Shown here: one piece after another, positions 1 to 13,146 of the stretch | How the letters are laid out: each line of letters opens with the position of its first letter | Position numbering within the stretch: the stretch's first letter is position 1 | Origin: Microbacterium sp. | Lineage (GTDB): Bacteria > Actinomycetota > Actinomycetes > Actinomycetales > Microbacteriaceae | Assembly: GCF_031178445.1 (NCBI RefSeq) | Contig: NZ_JAPSIY010000005.1 | Span: forward strand, 186,001-250,000 | Length of the DNA stretch: 64,000 bases | Reading direction: 5' to 3' | Position numbers and translations under genes: made by a program | The notes under the pieces: model-generated | The model's input: only the letters and a program-made list of their open reading frames with translations | Told to the model about the DNA's origin: nothing | Database searches by the model: none

Positions 1-952
1 GGATCGCGTCGGCGAAGCGCGCGGCGGTCTCCGGTCCGATGTCGAGGCCGATTCCGGATGCGCCGAACGAGGTCTGCTCGATCGCCTCGGCGGAGACCAC
101 CTCGTGCTCGGCATCCGCGGCGAAGGCGGATGCGACCACGATGTCGGTCGGGAGCACCAGCTCCACGCCGCGCTCCTTCGCCTCTGCGATGTAGCCCCGT
201 ACGGTGTCGAGCTGATCCTTCTCGAGCAGGCTGGATGCGACCGCGTGTCCCTCAGCAGCGAGGAATGTGAAGAGCATCCCCCCGCCCACGAGCAGACGAT
301 CGACGCGCGGCAGCAGATGCGAGATGACGCCGAGCTTGTCGCTCACCTTCGATCCGCCGAGCACCACCGTGTACGGGCGCTCGGGATTCTCGGTGAGGCG
401 GTCGAGGACGTCGAGCTCTGCGGCGATCAGCAGGCCGGCCGCCGACGGGAGGATCTCGGCCAGCTCGTAGACGCTGGCCTGCTTGCGATGCACGACGCCG
501 AAGCCGTCCGAGACGAACGCATCGCCGTGCGCCGCCAGCTCGCCCGCGAACGCACGACGGGTCTGGTCGTCCTTGGCGGTCTCCCCGGCGTTGAAGCGGA
601 GGTTCTCCAGGACGACCACATCGCCGTCCTCCAGAGCCGCGACCGCTTCGCGCGCCGACTCGCCGACGGTGTCGCGTGCGAAGGCGACGGGCTTGCCGAG
701 CAGCTCTGACAGGCGCTGGGCCACCGGCTCCAGGCTGTATTGGGGGTCGGGCGCACCGTCGGGCCGCCCCAGGTGCGAGCAGACGACCACGCGAGCGCCG
801 GCGTTGATGAGTGCGTTCAGAGTCGGAAGCGAGGCTCGAACACGACCATCGTCCGTTATGACCCCGTCCCGCAGGGGGACGTTGAGGTCACAACGGACGA
901 TGACGCGCTTGCCCTCGAGTGAACCCAGAGAGTCCAGGGTGCGCAGAGTCAT
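1..952 (-). CDS. pgk: Phosphoglycerate kinase, 3' end cut by the window
   Basis: Glycolytic enzyme that transfers the phosphate of 1,3-bisphosphoglycerate to ADP in the cytoplasm. About 317 N-terminal codons are visible and the C-terminal nucleotide-binding end lies outside the window. Seen: the N-terminal substrate motif RCDLNVPLRDG, then SHLGRPDG, the interdomain segment VVLGGSKVSDKLGV, and a later DIGPETAARF stretch. All are typical of the family, which is usually about 400 residues long. The ATG lies 10 bases after the gap stop codon, so the two genes are almost certainly co-transcribed in the usual gap-pgk order. No oddities are seen in the visible part. Confidence 0.97.
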   Translation of the reverse strand, partial: MTLRTLDSLGSLEGKRVIVRCDLNVPLRDGVITDDGRVRASLPTLNALINAGARVVVCSHLGRPDGAPDPQYSLEPVAQRLSELLGKPVAFARDTVGESAREAVAALEDGDVVVLENLRFNAGETAKDDQTRRAFAGELAAHGDAFVSDGFGVVHRKQASVYELAEILPSAAGLLIAAELDVLDRLTENPERPYTVVLGGSKVSDKLGVISHLLPRVDRLLVGGGMLFTFLAAEGHAVASSLLEKDQLDTVRGYIAEAKERGVELVLPTDIVVASAFAADAEHEVVSAEAIEQTSFGASGIGLDIGPETAARFADAI

Positions 953-962
953 GTGTATGAGC

Positions 963-2063
<1,101 letters not shown>

Positions 2064-2690
2064 TTACGACAGTACCAGCAGGCCGGCCGTCTTCTCACGG
2101 GCCGTTACGAAGCGCTGGGACACGTTCTCCCAGTTGGCGATGTTCCACGCGGCCTTCACGTAGTCCGCCTTCACGTTCAGGTAGTCGAGGTAGAACGCGT
2201 GCTCCCACATGTCGAGCTGGAACAGCGGCACCGTGCCCTGTGCGGTGTTGGAGTGCTGGTCGAACAGCTGCTGGATGATCAGGCGGGCGCCGATCGGGTC
2301 CCAGCTCAGCACGGCCCAGCCGGATCCCTGGATGCCGGTCGCGGCGGCGGTGAAGTGGGCCTGGAACTTCTCGAAGGAGCCGAAGAACTCGTCGATGGCC
2401 GCCTTCAGCTCACCCTCGGGCTGTCCCCCGCCGTTCGGCGACAGGTTGGTCCAGAAGATGGAGTGGTTCACGTGGCCGCCGAGGTTGAACGCGAGGTCCT
2501 TCTCGAGCTTGTTCACGTTCGCCAGGTTGCCGCTCTCACGGGCCTCGGCGAGCTGCTCGAGCGCGGTGTTCGCACCGGCGACGTAGGCGGCATGGTGCTT
2601 GTCGTGGTGCAGCTCCATGATCTTCGCGCTGATGTGAGGCTCGAGCGCCGCGTAGTCGTACGGGAGGTCAGGAAGCGTGTAGGTCGCCAT
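2064..2690 (-). CDS. sodA: Superoxide dismutase, Mn/Fe family
   Basis: Dismutates superoxide to oxygen and hydrogen peroxide. It has 208 residues and no signal peptide, so it is cytoplasmic. The family metal-ligand motifs are visible: MELHHDKHH (His28), NHSIFW (His76) and DMWEHAFYLDY near residue 170 (Asp and His). The GSGWAVL and DQHSNT segments fit actinobacterial Mn or cambialistic enzymes. Metal choice cannot be fixed from sequence alone. The ATG is preceded by a GAAAGAG ribosome site. The frame is open further upstream to 2789, but that part has no SOD similarity. It stands alone between hairpins, in a position (gap-sodA-whiA) that suggests a local insertion into the conserved gap-whiA order. 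Confidence 0.97.
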   Translation of the reverse strand: MATYTLPDLPYDYAALEPHISAKIMELHHDKHHAAYVAGANTALEQLAEARESGNLANVNKLEKDLAFNLGGHVNHSIFWTNLSPNGGGQPEGELKAAIDEFFGSFEKFQAHFTAAATGIQGSGWAVLSWDPIGARLIIQQLFDQHSNTAQGTVPLFQLDMWEHAFYLDYLNVKADYVKAAWNIANWENVSQRFVTAREKTAGLLVLS

Positions 2691-2869
2691 GTCTCTTTCA
2701 TCCAATCCGCGCCGCGCCGCGGCGCTTGCCGGTCCCCCGCGCGCCGAAGTGCGCAGCGAGGCAGACGTTTCACATCCTACTGACGGCAACGTGACACGTC
2801 AGGGGATCCTTCCCGGGATGACGAGATCGAGCCTGCGTCGCAGGCCGCCAAGGGGTCGGCGACGCCGCG

Positions 2870-2890
2870 CGGGCGCTGTCGAGGCGCCCG
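2870..2890 (-). terminator. Possible hairpin after whiA
   Basis: A 7-bp inverted repeat, CGGGCGC with GCGCCCG and a 7-base loop, lies about 20 bases beyond the whiA stop. A second near-perfect palindrome (GCCTGC, 3 bases, GCAGGC) is at 2831-2845. There is no U-tract. The 222-base gap 2691-2912 otherwise shows only the sodA leader. Confidence 0.35.
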
Positions 2891-2912
2891 GCTGAGCCGC
2901 CCTGCGGACGGG

Positions 2913-3899
2913 TTAGTCCTCCAGGCCGGCCGGGACGGCGTCCTCGGTGCCGGGAATCCCCTCCTGCTGCGCGCGCTTGTCGGCCATGGCGAGAAGACGG
3001 CGGATGCGGCCCGCGACGGCGTCCTTCGTCAGGGGCGGGTCGGCGTGGTGCCCGAGCTCGTCGAGACTCGCGTCGCGGTGCGCCAGACGCAGATTGCCGG
3101 CCGTGCGAAGGTGATCGGGCACGTCATCGCCGAGGATCTCGAGCGCGCGCTCGACACGGGCGCAAGCGGCCACCGCCGCCTGCGCGGAGCGGCGCAGATT
3201 CGCGTCATCGAAGTTCACGAGGCGGTTGACACCCGCTCGCACCTCGCGCCGCTGACGCATCTCCTCCCAGGCGGCCGCAGTGCGACCTGCGCCCATGATG
3301 CTGAGGATCGACCTGATCGCCTCGCCCTCGCGGACGACGACACGGGGAAGACCGCGCACCTCACGCGCCTTGGCGGTGACGCCGAGGCGGTGTGCCGCGC
3401 CGACCAGAGCCATCGCGGCCTCGCCAGACGGGCAGGCGACCTCGAGCATCGCCGAACGGCCGGGCTCGCTGAGCGATCCGGCGGCGAGGAACGCTCCACG
3501 CCAGAGGCCGGCGAGCTCTTCGGGCGAGCCGGTCGTCAGGCGGTTCGGAAGGCCGCGCACGGGACGACGGCGTGCGTCCAGAAGCCCGGTCTGACGGGCG
3601 AGGGTCTCACCCGCCGCGATCACGCGCACCGCCCAGCGGGCGCCGTCACCCGCGGACTGCGCGCTGCTCGACTTAACCTGTGCGATCTCAGGACGAACAC
3701 CGTAGATCTCAGCCAGGTCACGAGCGACGCGACGAGCCAGGAGCTCGGCGTCGACCTCGGCCTCGACGGCCACGCGACCAGCGATGGAGTGCAGTCCACC
3801 GGCGAAACGGAGAATGGTCGTCACCTCCGCGACGCGCACCGTCGGGGGCGCATTGCGAATGCTGACGAGCTCTGCCTTGACGTCGGTGGTTAGTGCCAC
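2913..3899 (-). CDS. whiA: DNA-binding regulator WhiA
   Basis: WhiA is a transcription factor with an N-terminal LAGLIDADG-like fold and a C-terminal helix-turn-helix. In Streptomyces it controls sporulation septation genes, and in non-sporulating Gram-positives it supports cell division and chromosome segregation. At 328 residues it matches the family. Seen: the [14 protein letters not shown]-terminus, a [12 protein letters not shown] segment typical of the homing-endonuclease-like domain, and the C-terminal [11 protein letters not shown], then [20 protein letters not shown] and [12 protein letters not shown] helices of the HTH. The GTG start has AAGGAG upstream. It follows rapZ by 91 bases. 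The yvcK gene that commonly sits between rapZ and whiA is not here. Confidence 0.96.
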   Translation of the reverse strand: MALTTDVKAELVSIRNAPPTVRVAEVTTILRFAGGLHSIAGRVAVEAEVDAELLARRVARDLAEIYGVRPEIAQVKSSSAQSAGDGARWAVRVIAAGETLARQTGLLDARRRPVRGLPNRLTTGSPEELAGLWRGAFLAAGSLSEPGRSAMLEVACPSGEAAMALVGAAHRLGVTAKAREVRGLPRVVVREGEAIRSILSIMGAGRTAAAWEEMRQRREVRAGVNRLVNFDDANLRRSAQAAVAACARVERALEILGDDVPDHLRTAGNLRLAHRDASLDELGHHADPPLTKDAVAGRIRRLLAMADKRAQQEGIPGTEDAVPAGLED

Positions 3900-3990
3900 G
3901 AGACTCCTTCACGATCCGCGCGCCGGATCGCGACGCAAGGGAACAGCCTACAAGGCCCGGGTCGATCCCACCGACTCGAGCGCCCCGCGA

Positions 3991-4863
3991 TCATTCCCGT
4001 CCGAGGTCCCTGTGGCGCACGTTGACCGAGACGCCGGGCGCGTCGGCCAGGCGTTTCGCGAGCTCCTCGGCGGTGGCCACGGATCGGTGCTTCCCGCCAG
4101 TGCATCCGATGGCGACGGTGGAGTGACTCTTGTTCTCCCGCTGGTAGCCCTCGAGCACAGGACGCAGGGCCGCAGCGTAGGCGTCGAGGAACTCTTCGGC
4201 GCCGGGCCGCGACAGCACGTAGTCGCGTACGTCCTCGTCCTGCCCGGTGTGGTCGCGCAGCTCGTCCTTCCAGAACGGGTTGGGCAGGAAGCGCATGTCG
4301 GCTACGAGGTCCACATCGGTGGGCAGCCCGTATTTGAAGCCGAAGCTGATGATGGTGAGGCGGTGACGCGCGGCGCCCTCTTCGGAGAAGAGTTCTGAGA
4401 CCTGCATGGCCAGCTGATGGACGTTCAGCATCGAGGTCTCCACCAGGAGGTCGGCCGCCTCGCGGATCGGCGCCAGCCGCTGACGCTCTGCCCTGATGCC
4501 GTCGAGCAGCGTCCCCTCGCCCTGCAGCGGGTGCGGTCGTCGCACCGACTCGTACCGGCGCACGAGCACGTCGTCCGACGCGTCGAGGAACAGCACCTTG
4601 ACCCCGCCGCGGGCGCGCAGTGCCCGCGCCACGCCCGGGAAGTCGTCGAAGAGGCTGCGTCCGCGCACGTCGACCACAGCGGCGATCTTGGGCAGGTTGC
4701 CCGCTCCCATGTCGGTGAGTTCGAGCAGGGGCCGCAGCATCTGCGGTGGCAGATTGTCGACGACGTACCACCCGAGATCCTCGAGGGCGTTGGCGGCTGT
4801 CGTGCGTCCTGCGCCCGACATACCGGTGACGATCAGGAATTCGCCCTTTTCAGCGGCGGCCAT
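3991..4863 (-). CDS. rapZ: RNase adapter / nucleotide-binding protein RapZ (YvcJ family)
   Basis: P-loop NTPase-like protein of 290 residues. In E. coli RapZ binds the sRNA GlmZ and guides RNase E in control of GlmS. The role in actinobacteria is not well established. Seen: the N-terminal P-loop GMSGAGRTTAANALEDLG, in which Arg replaces the usual Lys (common in actinobacterial members), then GWYVVDNLPP, a DASDDVLVRRYESVRRPHPL segment, and the C-terminal SFGFKYGLP, DMRFLPNPFW and GCTGGKHRSV motifs that define the family. The ATG has AGGAG at good spacing. The frame remains open to 4917, but that start would nearly touch uvrC. It lies 25 bases after uvrC and likely belongs to a uvrA-uvrC-rapZ-whiA transcript. 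Confidence 0.95.
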   Translation of the reverse strand: MAAAEKGEFLIVTGMSGAGRTTAANALEDLGWYVVDNLPPQMLRPLLELTDMGAGNLPKIAAVVDVRGRSLFDDFPGVARALRARGGVKVLFLDASDDVLVRRYESVRRPHPLQGEGTLLDGIRAERQRLAPIREAADLLVETSMLNVHQLAMQVSELFSEEGAARHRLTIISFGFKYGLPTDVDLVADMRFLPNPFWKDELRDHTGQDEDVRDYVLSRPGAEEFLDAYAAALRPVLEGYQRENKSHSTVAIGCTGGKHRSVATAEELAKRLADAPGVSVNVRHRDLGRE

Positions 4864-4888
4864 CGACGACTCCTCTCCCGGGTCAAGC

Positions 4889-6846
4889 CTATCCAGTCGC
4901 GGGCATCCCTCCACCATCGGGCACCGGAGTTGATGCGAGAGTCGCGGGCTCCGGCGATGCGGATTCGCGTCTCGGCGCGCTCGCCCCGGCGAGGTGCATG
5001 CAGATCGACGCGGCGAGAGCCGGGCCGATGCCGTTCACCTCCGAGACCTGGGCAGCGGTGGCGGCGCGCAGTGCAGCCACCGATCCGAAGTGCTTCAGCA
5101 GCGCCTTGATGCGCGCCTCACCGAGGCCGGGGATCTCGCTGAGCACCGTGGAGATGTCGCGGCGTCGGCGCCGTCGCTGATGCGTGATGGCGAAACGGTG
5201 CGCCTCATCACGCAGACGTTGCACGAGATACAGCGCCTCGCTCGTGCGCGGGAGGATCACCGGGAAGTCGTCGCCGGGCAGCCAGATCTCCTCGAGCCGC
5301 TTGGCGATGCCGCACAGGGCGATCTCGGTGTGACCGCTGTCCTCCAATGCACGAGCCGCTGCCTGCACCTGTGGCCGCCCTCCGTCGACGATCAACAGCT
5401 GCGGACGATAAGCGAACCTCGGCTTGCGCCGGCCCTCCTGCTCCTCGGCCTCGCCCTCGTCGGAAGGCGCATCGACCCTGGCGAGGCGGCGCATGAGCAC
5501 CTGGTACATGGAGTCGGTGTCGTCGGTGGTCTCGGCGATGTTGAAGGAGCGGTACTGATCCTTGCGCGGCAGACCGTCCTCGAACACGACCATCGACGCG
5601 ACGACGTTCGTGCCGCCGAGGTGCGAGATGTCGAAGCATTCGATGCGCAGTGGCGCCTCTTCCATGCCCAGCGCCTCCTGCAGGTCGGTGAGCGCCTGGG
5701 TGCGGGCCACGTAATCGCTGGTGCGCCGGGTCTTGTGACGCAGCAGCGCCTGCTGTGCGTTCAGTGTGGCCGTGCGCATGAGCTCGGCACGCTGGCCTCG
5801 CTGGGCGACGGCGATCTCGACCTTGCGCCCGCGTCGTCCCCGCAGCCACTGCTCGAGCTCGGGGGCGTCGGGCGGAAGCGTGGGGACCAGCACCCGACGC
5901 GGCACATCGGACGCGTCGCCGTAGGCGCGCTGCAGCACCTGCTCGACCAGCTCTCCGCCGGAGATGTCGAGCTCCTTGTCCAGCGTGACCGCGCGAACCG
6001 CGCGCACACGCCCACCGCGGATCACGAAGTGCTGCACAGCTGCCGCCAGCTCGTCCTCGGCGATGCCGAACAGGTCTGCATCCTCGTCGGACGGCAGCAC
6101 CAGCGCGCTCTTGCCGAGCACCGCCTCGATGGCGAGCAGTTTGTCGCGATGCTTCGCGGCGGCCTCATAGTCCATTGCGGCGGATGCGGCATGCATCCGC
6201 TTGGTCAGCTCGCGGGTGAAACGCTCGTCGCCTCCTGCCATGAAGGCGACGAAGTCGTCGACCATGGCGCGGTGCTCCTCGATGGTCACCTTCATGGAGC
6301 ATGGACCACCGCATTTGCCGATCTGCCCGGGGAAGCACGGCCGACCGGTCTGCATCGCCCTCTTGTAGCTGGCATCGCTGCAGGTGCGGATCGGGAAGGC
6401 CTTGACCATCAGATCGATCGTCTCGTGCACGGCCCATACCTTCGGGTACGGGCCGAAATAGCGCGCACCCGGGATCCTGCGGTTGCGGGTGACCATCACG
6501 CGCGGTGCTTCGTCGCCGAGCGTGATCGCCATGAACGGATACGACTTGTCGTCGCGGTAGCGCACGTTGAACGGCGGATCGAACTCCTTGATCCACATGT
6601 ATTCGAGCTGAAGCGAGTCGACGTCCGTGGCGACGACGGTCCACTCCACCGAGGCGGCGGTCGTCACCATCCGCCGCGTGCGCTCATGCAGCGTGCGCAG
6701 CGGTGCGAAGTAGTTCGACAGCCGCTGGCGGAGGTTCTTCGCCTTGCCGACGTAGAGCACCCGGCCGTCCTTGTCGCGGAAGCGGTAGACCCCGGGGTCT
6801 GTGGGGATCTCACCCACCCGCGGCTTGTAGGGCAGGACGTCCGCCA

Positions 6847-6847
<1 letters not shown>
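4889..6847 (-). CDS. uvrC: Excinuclease ABC subunit C
   Basis: Dual endonuclease of nucleotide excision repair, which incises 3' and 5' of a lesion bound by UvrB. It has 652 residues. Domains in order: N-terminal GIY-YIG nuclease ([20 protein letters not shown], residues 18-37), a Cys-rich segment [16 protein letters not shown], the UVR motif that binds UvrB (around [17 protein letters not shown]), the RNase H-like nuclease ([13 protein letters not shown] through [10 protein letters not shown]), and C-terminal tandem helix-hairpin-helix ([30 protein letters not shown]). Its ATG overlaps the uvrA stop by one base (TGATG), a sign of translational coupling. A variable Ser/Pro-rich tail ends the protein. 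Confidence 0.98.
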
Positions 6848-9735
<2,888 letters not shown>

Positions 9736-9786
9736 CCGTCAAGTCTAAGAGGGGCCACCGACACCGGCTCCGCCGGCGGCGCTGTC

Positions 9787-10341
9787 TCAGCGCTCTGACA
9801 GGTCGCGCTGCGCGGGGCGGGCTGCCGAGAAGGCACGAGTGCGCTGTGCGCGCAGCATCCTTCCGGCCACCGCCGCCAGCAGCAGCGCCGCACCCGCACC
9901 GGCGAGCACGGCGATCGGTGCGGCCGGTGACTGCGGCATGAGGCCGACCGCGAGGGCGATGACCTGGCCGATCGCCTGCACCCATGCGAAGCGGATGCAG
10001 GTCGGGGCGAGCGCTCGCAGAGCAACGGTCGCCCGCATCGGGATCACCGCTGCGAGTGCGGCCAGCACGTGGAGCACGTGCACGACCGCGAGGGCGACCG
10101 CCGTCCGGCCGGGGTGCGGGTCGTGCAGCAGCAGGACGATCACGAGCGCCGCGCCCGCCAGCCAGACGCCCCCGGTCTGCGCCCAGAGGGCCCCCGTCGC
10201 GCAGACCACCGCGATGACGACGACCCAGCCTAGGGGCGCCCCCAGAAGCAGCGCTCCGACCACCGCGGCGGCGAACGCGGCGGCCCGCAGGCTGTAGCCG
10301 GGCAGAGCCGCCCCCACGGAGACAGTGTCGTTGCGTCTCAT
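9787..10341 (-). CDS. Multi-pass membrane protein, last gene of the MoxR operon
   Basis: I do not recognise a family. The 184 residues are mostly hydrophobic, with about five or six predicted membrane segments (for example VVVIAVVCATGALWA and LAGAGAALLLAAVAG), short polar loops and a basic C-terminus. The ATG overlaps the stop of the DUF58 gene by 4 bases (ATGA), which supports this start over longer in-frame options and indicates coupled translation. Its position at the end of the MoxR-DUF58 operon suggests an accessory membrane component, but no function can be assigned from sequence. Confidence 0.8.
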   Translation of the reverse strand: MRRNDTVSVGAALPGYSLRAAAFAAAVVGALLLGAPLGWVVVIAVVCATGALWAQTGGVWLAGAALVIVLLLHDPHPGRTAVALAVVHVLHVLAALAAVIPMRATVALRALAPTCIRFAWVQAIGQVIALAVGLMPQSPAAPIAVLAGAGAALLLAAVAGRMLRAQRTRAFSAARPAQRDLSER

Positions 10342-11657
10342 CGCGCCACCATCGCCGCACGTCGCTGGACCGGGCCCGTGTTCGCGGCCGACGCTCGTGA
10401 CAGTGCGCCCAGCTCTGCCGCCGGATCCCGGGCCCAGGAGATCGTCGCCACGCCGGACGTCCGCAGACCGTGAAGCATGTCGTGCCGCTCCGCGAGCAGC
10501 ACCTCGAGGGCCAGCTCGCGCTCTGCGGAGAGTCTGCTCGCGTCGAGTGCGGGAAGGGTGTCGACAGCGACCACACGGTGCCCCGAGTTGCGCCATCTGA
10601 GTGCGATCTCGGCCGCTGCGCCGTCGAAGAAGGTGGAGAGGACGTAGATGATCGACCCCTGCGGAACCGGCGGGGTGCGCCGGAAGCGGGAGTCGTCTCC
10701 CCCGCGGCCGCTCGCCGAGATCTCGGCGGTGACTCGGGCCAGGTGTCGGGGACCGCTGCCGCTGCGCACGGATCGCCCGCCGTGGGCGAGAGTGTGGAAC
10801 GCGACCCGGTCGCCGCGCTCGATGGTGGCCGCCGCGATGGACCGTGCCGCGCTGCGCGCGTGGTCGAGCGAGGTGATGCCGCTGCGCTCGAGGTCGGGTG
10901 TTCCCCACATCGCGACGACGGCGCCGAGCTCATCGGCGGTGTCCATCGCGATGACGACCGAGGCATCGCTCAGGGTGTTCGTACGCCGGACGAGCAGGTC
11001 GCCGGGACGGCGCGCCATCCGCGCGGTGGCCTTCCAGTCCACACGGCGCAGTTCGTCACCCGGCGCGAACGGATGGATGTCTCGGAAGTCACCGCCCTGA
11101 CCCGGCCTGGACCCTTCGTGCGCCCCGTGAAGTCCCGTGAGCCGGGGAGCCACCGGGAGGTGTCCCAGCCGGTGCAGCGGAGGCTGGACCGAACGGTCAG
11201 ATCGCATGGGGTCGCCGGGCGCGGCGATCATCCCGCCATCCGCATCGAGACCGCGAGCCACCGCCTCGACGGTGCGCACCGGCCCGGAGTGCATCACCCG
11301 GCTGCGGGTACGGATGCGTGACGTCCCCGCGACGAATGCGCGCTTCCGCGCGCGTTCGCTCTGCACCAGCGACACCTCGACCATCTCGGTCGTGGAGCGG
11401 ACCTGAATCTCGTCATGAAGCCAGCCATGCTCGTCCGACTCCGACGTGCGCACGTCTATCTCGCATCCGCCGTCGGTGCGCCTGCCGCCCATGACCGCGG
11501 CCGCCCAGAGCGCCAGGGGCATGGCGACGGCGATCGCATCCGGTCGTGAAAGGACCACCCCACCCGCCAGCAGAGCGAGTGAGCCGAGTCCGGCGAACAC
11601 CACGGAAGGGGCGGGGCGCCACCCTTCCCGCGTGCCGCCGCTCTCCAGGCGAGTCAT
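10338..11657 (-). CDS. DUF58 domain protein
   Basis: This 439-residue protein has two N-terminal membrane segments (within residues 18-55) and a cytoplasmic part. The DUF58 signature is seen as FAPGDELRRVDWKATARMARRPG around residues 195-215. Downstream is a von Willebrand A-like region (SVVIAMDTADELG) in which a metal-site-like Asp opens the domain. DUF58 proteins almost always neighbour MoxR AAA+ ATPases and are thought to act with them in protein maturation or complex assembly at the membrane. The direct role is unknown. The ATG overlaps the moxR stop by 4 bases, and the stop overlaps the next ATG in the same way. Confidence 0.92.
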   Translation of the reverse strand: MTRLESGGTREGWRPAPSVVFAGLGSLALLAGGVVLSRPDAIAVAMPLALWAAAVMGGRRTDGGCEIDVRTSESDEHGWLHDEIQVRSTTEMVEVSLVQSERARKRAFVAGTSRIRTRSRVMHSGPVRTVEAVARGLDADGGMIAAPGDPMRSDRSVQPPLHRLGHLPVAPRLTGLHGAHEGSRPGQGGDFRDIHPFAPGDELRRVDWKATARMARRPGDLLVRRTNTLSDASVVIAMDTADELGAVVAMWGTPDLERSGITSLDHARSAARSIAAATIERGDRVAFHTLAHGGRSVRSGSGPRHLARVTAEISASGRGGDDSRFRRTPPVPQGSIIYVLSTFFDGAAAEIALRWRNSGHRVVAVDTLPALDASRLSAERELALEVLLAERHDMLHGLRTSGVATISWARDPAAELGALSRASAANTGPVQRRAAMVAR

Positions 11658-12682
11658 CGGTTGCCGGCCGCGATACTCGGCGGCACGGGCACCGTCGGCA
11701 CGAGGCCGCCCACGATTTGCTCCGGATCGACGCCCTGCGCCCAGGCCTGCGGTGTCAGCGTGAGCCGGTGTGCGAGCACGGGCACGGCGACGCGCTTGAT
11801 GTCGTCGGGGCGCACGTAGTCGCGTCCGTCGAGCGCGGCGAGCGCGCGGCCGAGCAGCATGAGCGACTGTGAGCCACGCGGGGATGCACCGACCGCGACG
11901 TGCTGCGCGCTGCGCGTGGCCGAGGCGAGGTCGACGCAGTAGCGCGCCACGTCCGGATCGACGTGGATCCGCTCGACCGCGCGCTGCAGGGCGGCGAGAT
12001 CGCCCGGCGCGAGCACGGGGTCCACATTCGTGGACTCCTGTCGACGGCGAACGCGGCCCAGAAGGATCTCGGCCTCACCCTGCGCATCCGGGTAACCCAC
12101 CGACAGCCGAACCATGAACCGATCGAGTTGAGCCTCGGGAAGCGAGTAGGTGCCCTCGTACTCGATCGGATTCGACGTCGCGATGACATGGGACGGGTCC
12201 GGCAAGGGGAAGCTGTCTCCCTCGACCGTCACCTGCCGCTCCGCCATCGCCTCGAGCATCGCGGACTGCGTCTTGGGCGTGGTGCGGTTGATCTCATCCG
12301 CCAACAGCAGCCCCGTGAAGATGGGGCCGCGGCGGAACACGAACTCGCCGCTGTCGGGGGCGTACACGTATGACCCGGTGACGTCTCCGGGCAGCATATC
12401 GGGGGTGCACTGGAGCCGGCGGAACGACAGACCCAATGCCGACGCCAGACTGCGCGCAGCCACGGTCTTCCCCAGCCCTGGGACGTCTTCGAAGAGCACA
12501 TGCCCGCCTGCGAGGATGGCTGCGAGCGCGATCTCGAGCGGGTCGTCCATGCCCACCACCACGGTGGCGACCGCGGCCCGGATCCGACTGCCGGCCTCGG
12601 CGATGTCCTCGAAGTCCATGGTTCCCTCTTTCTCGGCTTTCTCAGCCAGGCGGTCGTCGTTCCACGCTGCCGTGTCCGTCAT
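11654..12682 (-). CDS. MoxR-family AAA+ ATPase
   Basis: Chaperone-like AAA+ ATPase of 342 residues, predicted to be cytoplasmic and to remodel partner proteins such as the neighbouring DUF58 and DUF4129 products. Seen: Walker A in EDVPGLGKTVAARSLA, Walker B in LLLADEINRTTPKTQSAMLEAM, sensor region VIATSNPIEYEGTYSLPEAQLDRF, and the C-terminal lid with ASPRGSQSLMLLGRALA and the VRPDDIKRVAVPVLAHRL motif, all typical of MoxR. I chose the ATG at 12682 because it overlaps the preceding stop (ATGA) and has GAGGAGAG upstream. A second ATG 21 codons in (MDFEDI) is possible, since the family N-terminus is variable. Confidence 0.95.
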   Translation of the reverse strand: MTDTAAWNDDRLAEKAEKEGTMDFEDIAEAGSRIRAAVATVVVGMDDPLEIALAAILAGGHVLFEDVPGLGKTVAARSLASALGLSFRRLQCTPDMLPGDVTGSYVYAPDSGEFVFRRGPIFTGLLLADEINRTTPKTQSAMLEAMAERQVTVEGDSFPLPDPSHVIATSNPIEYEGTYSLPEAQLDRFMVRLSVGYPDAQGEAEILLGRVRRRQESTNVDPVLAPGDLAALQRAVERIHVDPDVARYCVDLASATRSAQHVAVGASPRGSQSLMLLGRALAALDGRDYVRPDDIKRVAVPVLAHRLTLTPQAWAQGVDPEQIVGGLVPTVPVPPSIAAGNR

Positions 12683-13146
12683 GGTCTCTCCTCGGGTGTC
12701 AGCCGCTCGGCCGCGGCCAGTGCGTCGCGGATGTCCTGTATGCGCGCGCCTCTGCCGGTCAGCCTCCGCCACAGGCCCGCACCCAGCGCTTGCTCCACGG
12801 CGGCGGTGTGCGAAGGGTCATCCGGATCGAGATCCACGAGGGCGAGGCGACGGCGCAGGGTGGCCCGCACACGCCTGGTGACCGCCTCACCCACGTCGCC
12901 GTTGCGCGGATTGATCGCCCACGCGAGCCGCGACACCTCGGAACCACGCGACGAGTCGCCGGACTCCTGCCCCGGGGCATCCGCCCGCGGGTCGTCGGGA
13001 AGCGTCACACCGAGCAGCGCGATCACCCCCGCCACGAGGCCTCCCCATGCCCAGGCGAAGGGAGTGTGCACACCGATCCCCGAGAAGGCGACCGCGGCGA
13101 GGACGCCGGCGACGACCGCCAACGGGATCCTGACTCGAGTCCTCAT
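12679..13146 (-). CDS. Small membrane protein of the MoxR operon
   Basis: A 155-residue protein with no family I recognise. Two N-terminal membrane segments (IPLAVVAGVLAAVAF and AWAWGGLVAGVIALLGV) are followed by a soluble, Arg-rich helical part (residues 75-155) containing VTRRVRATLRRRLALVDLDP and LGAGLWRRLTGRG. The start was chosen because its ATG overlaps the stop of the DUF4129 gene by 4 bases and has AGAGG upstream. An ATG two codons earlier also exists. It sits between DUF4129 and MoxR genes with overlaps on both sides, so it is probably made in step with them and may be a partner of the ATPase. Confidence 0.8.
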   Translation of the reverse strand: MRTRVRIPLAVVAGVLAAVAFSGIGVHTPFAWAWGGLVAGVIALLGVTLPDDPRADAPGQESGDSSRGSEVSRLAWAINPRNGDVGEAVTRRVRATLRRRLALVDLDPDDPSHTAAVEQALGAGLWRRLTGRGARIQDIRDALAAAERLTPEERP

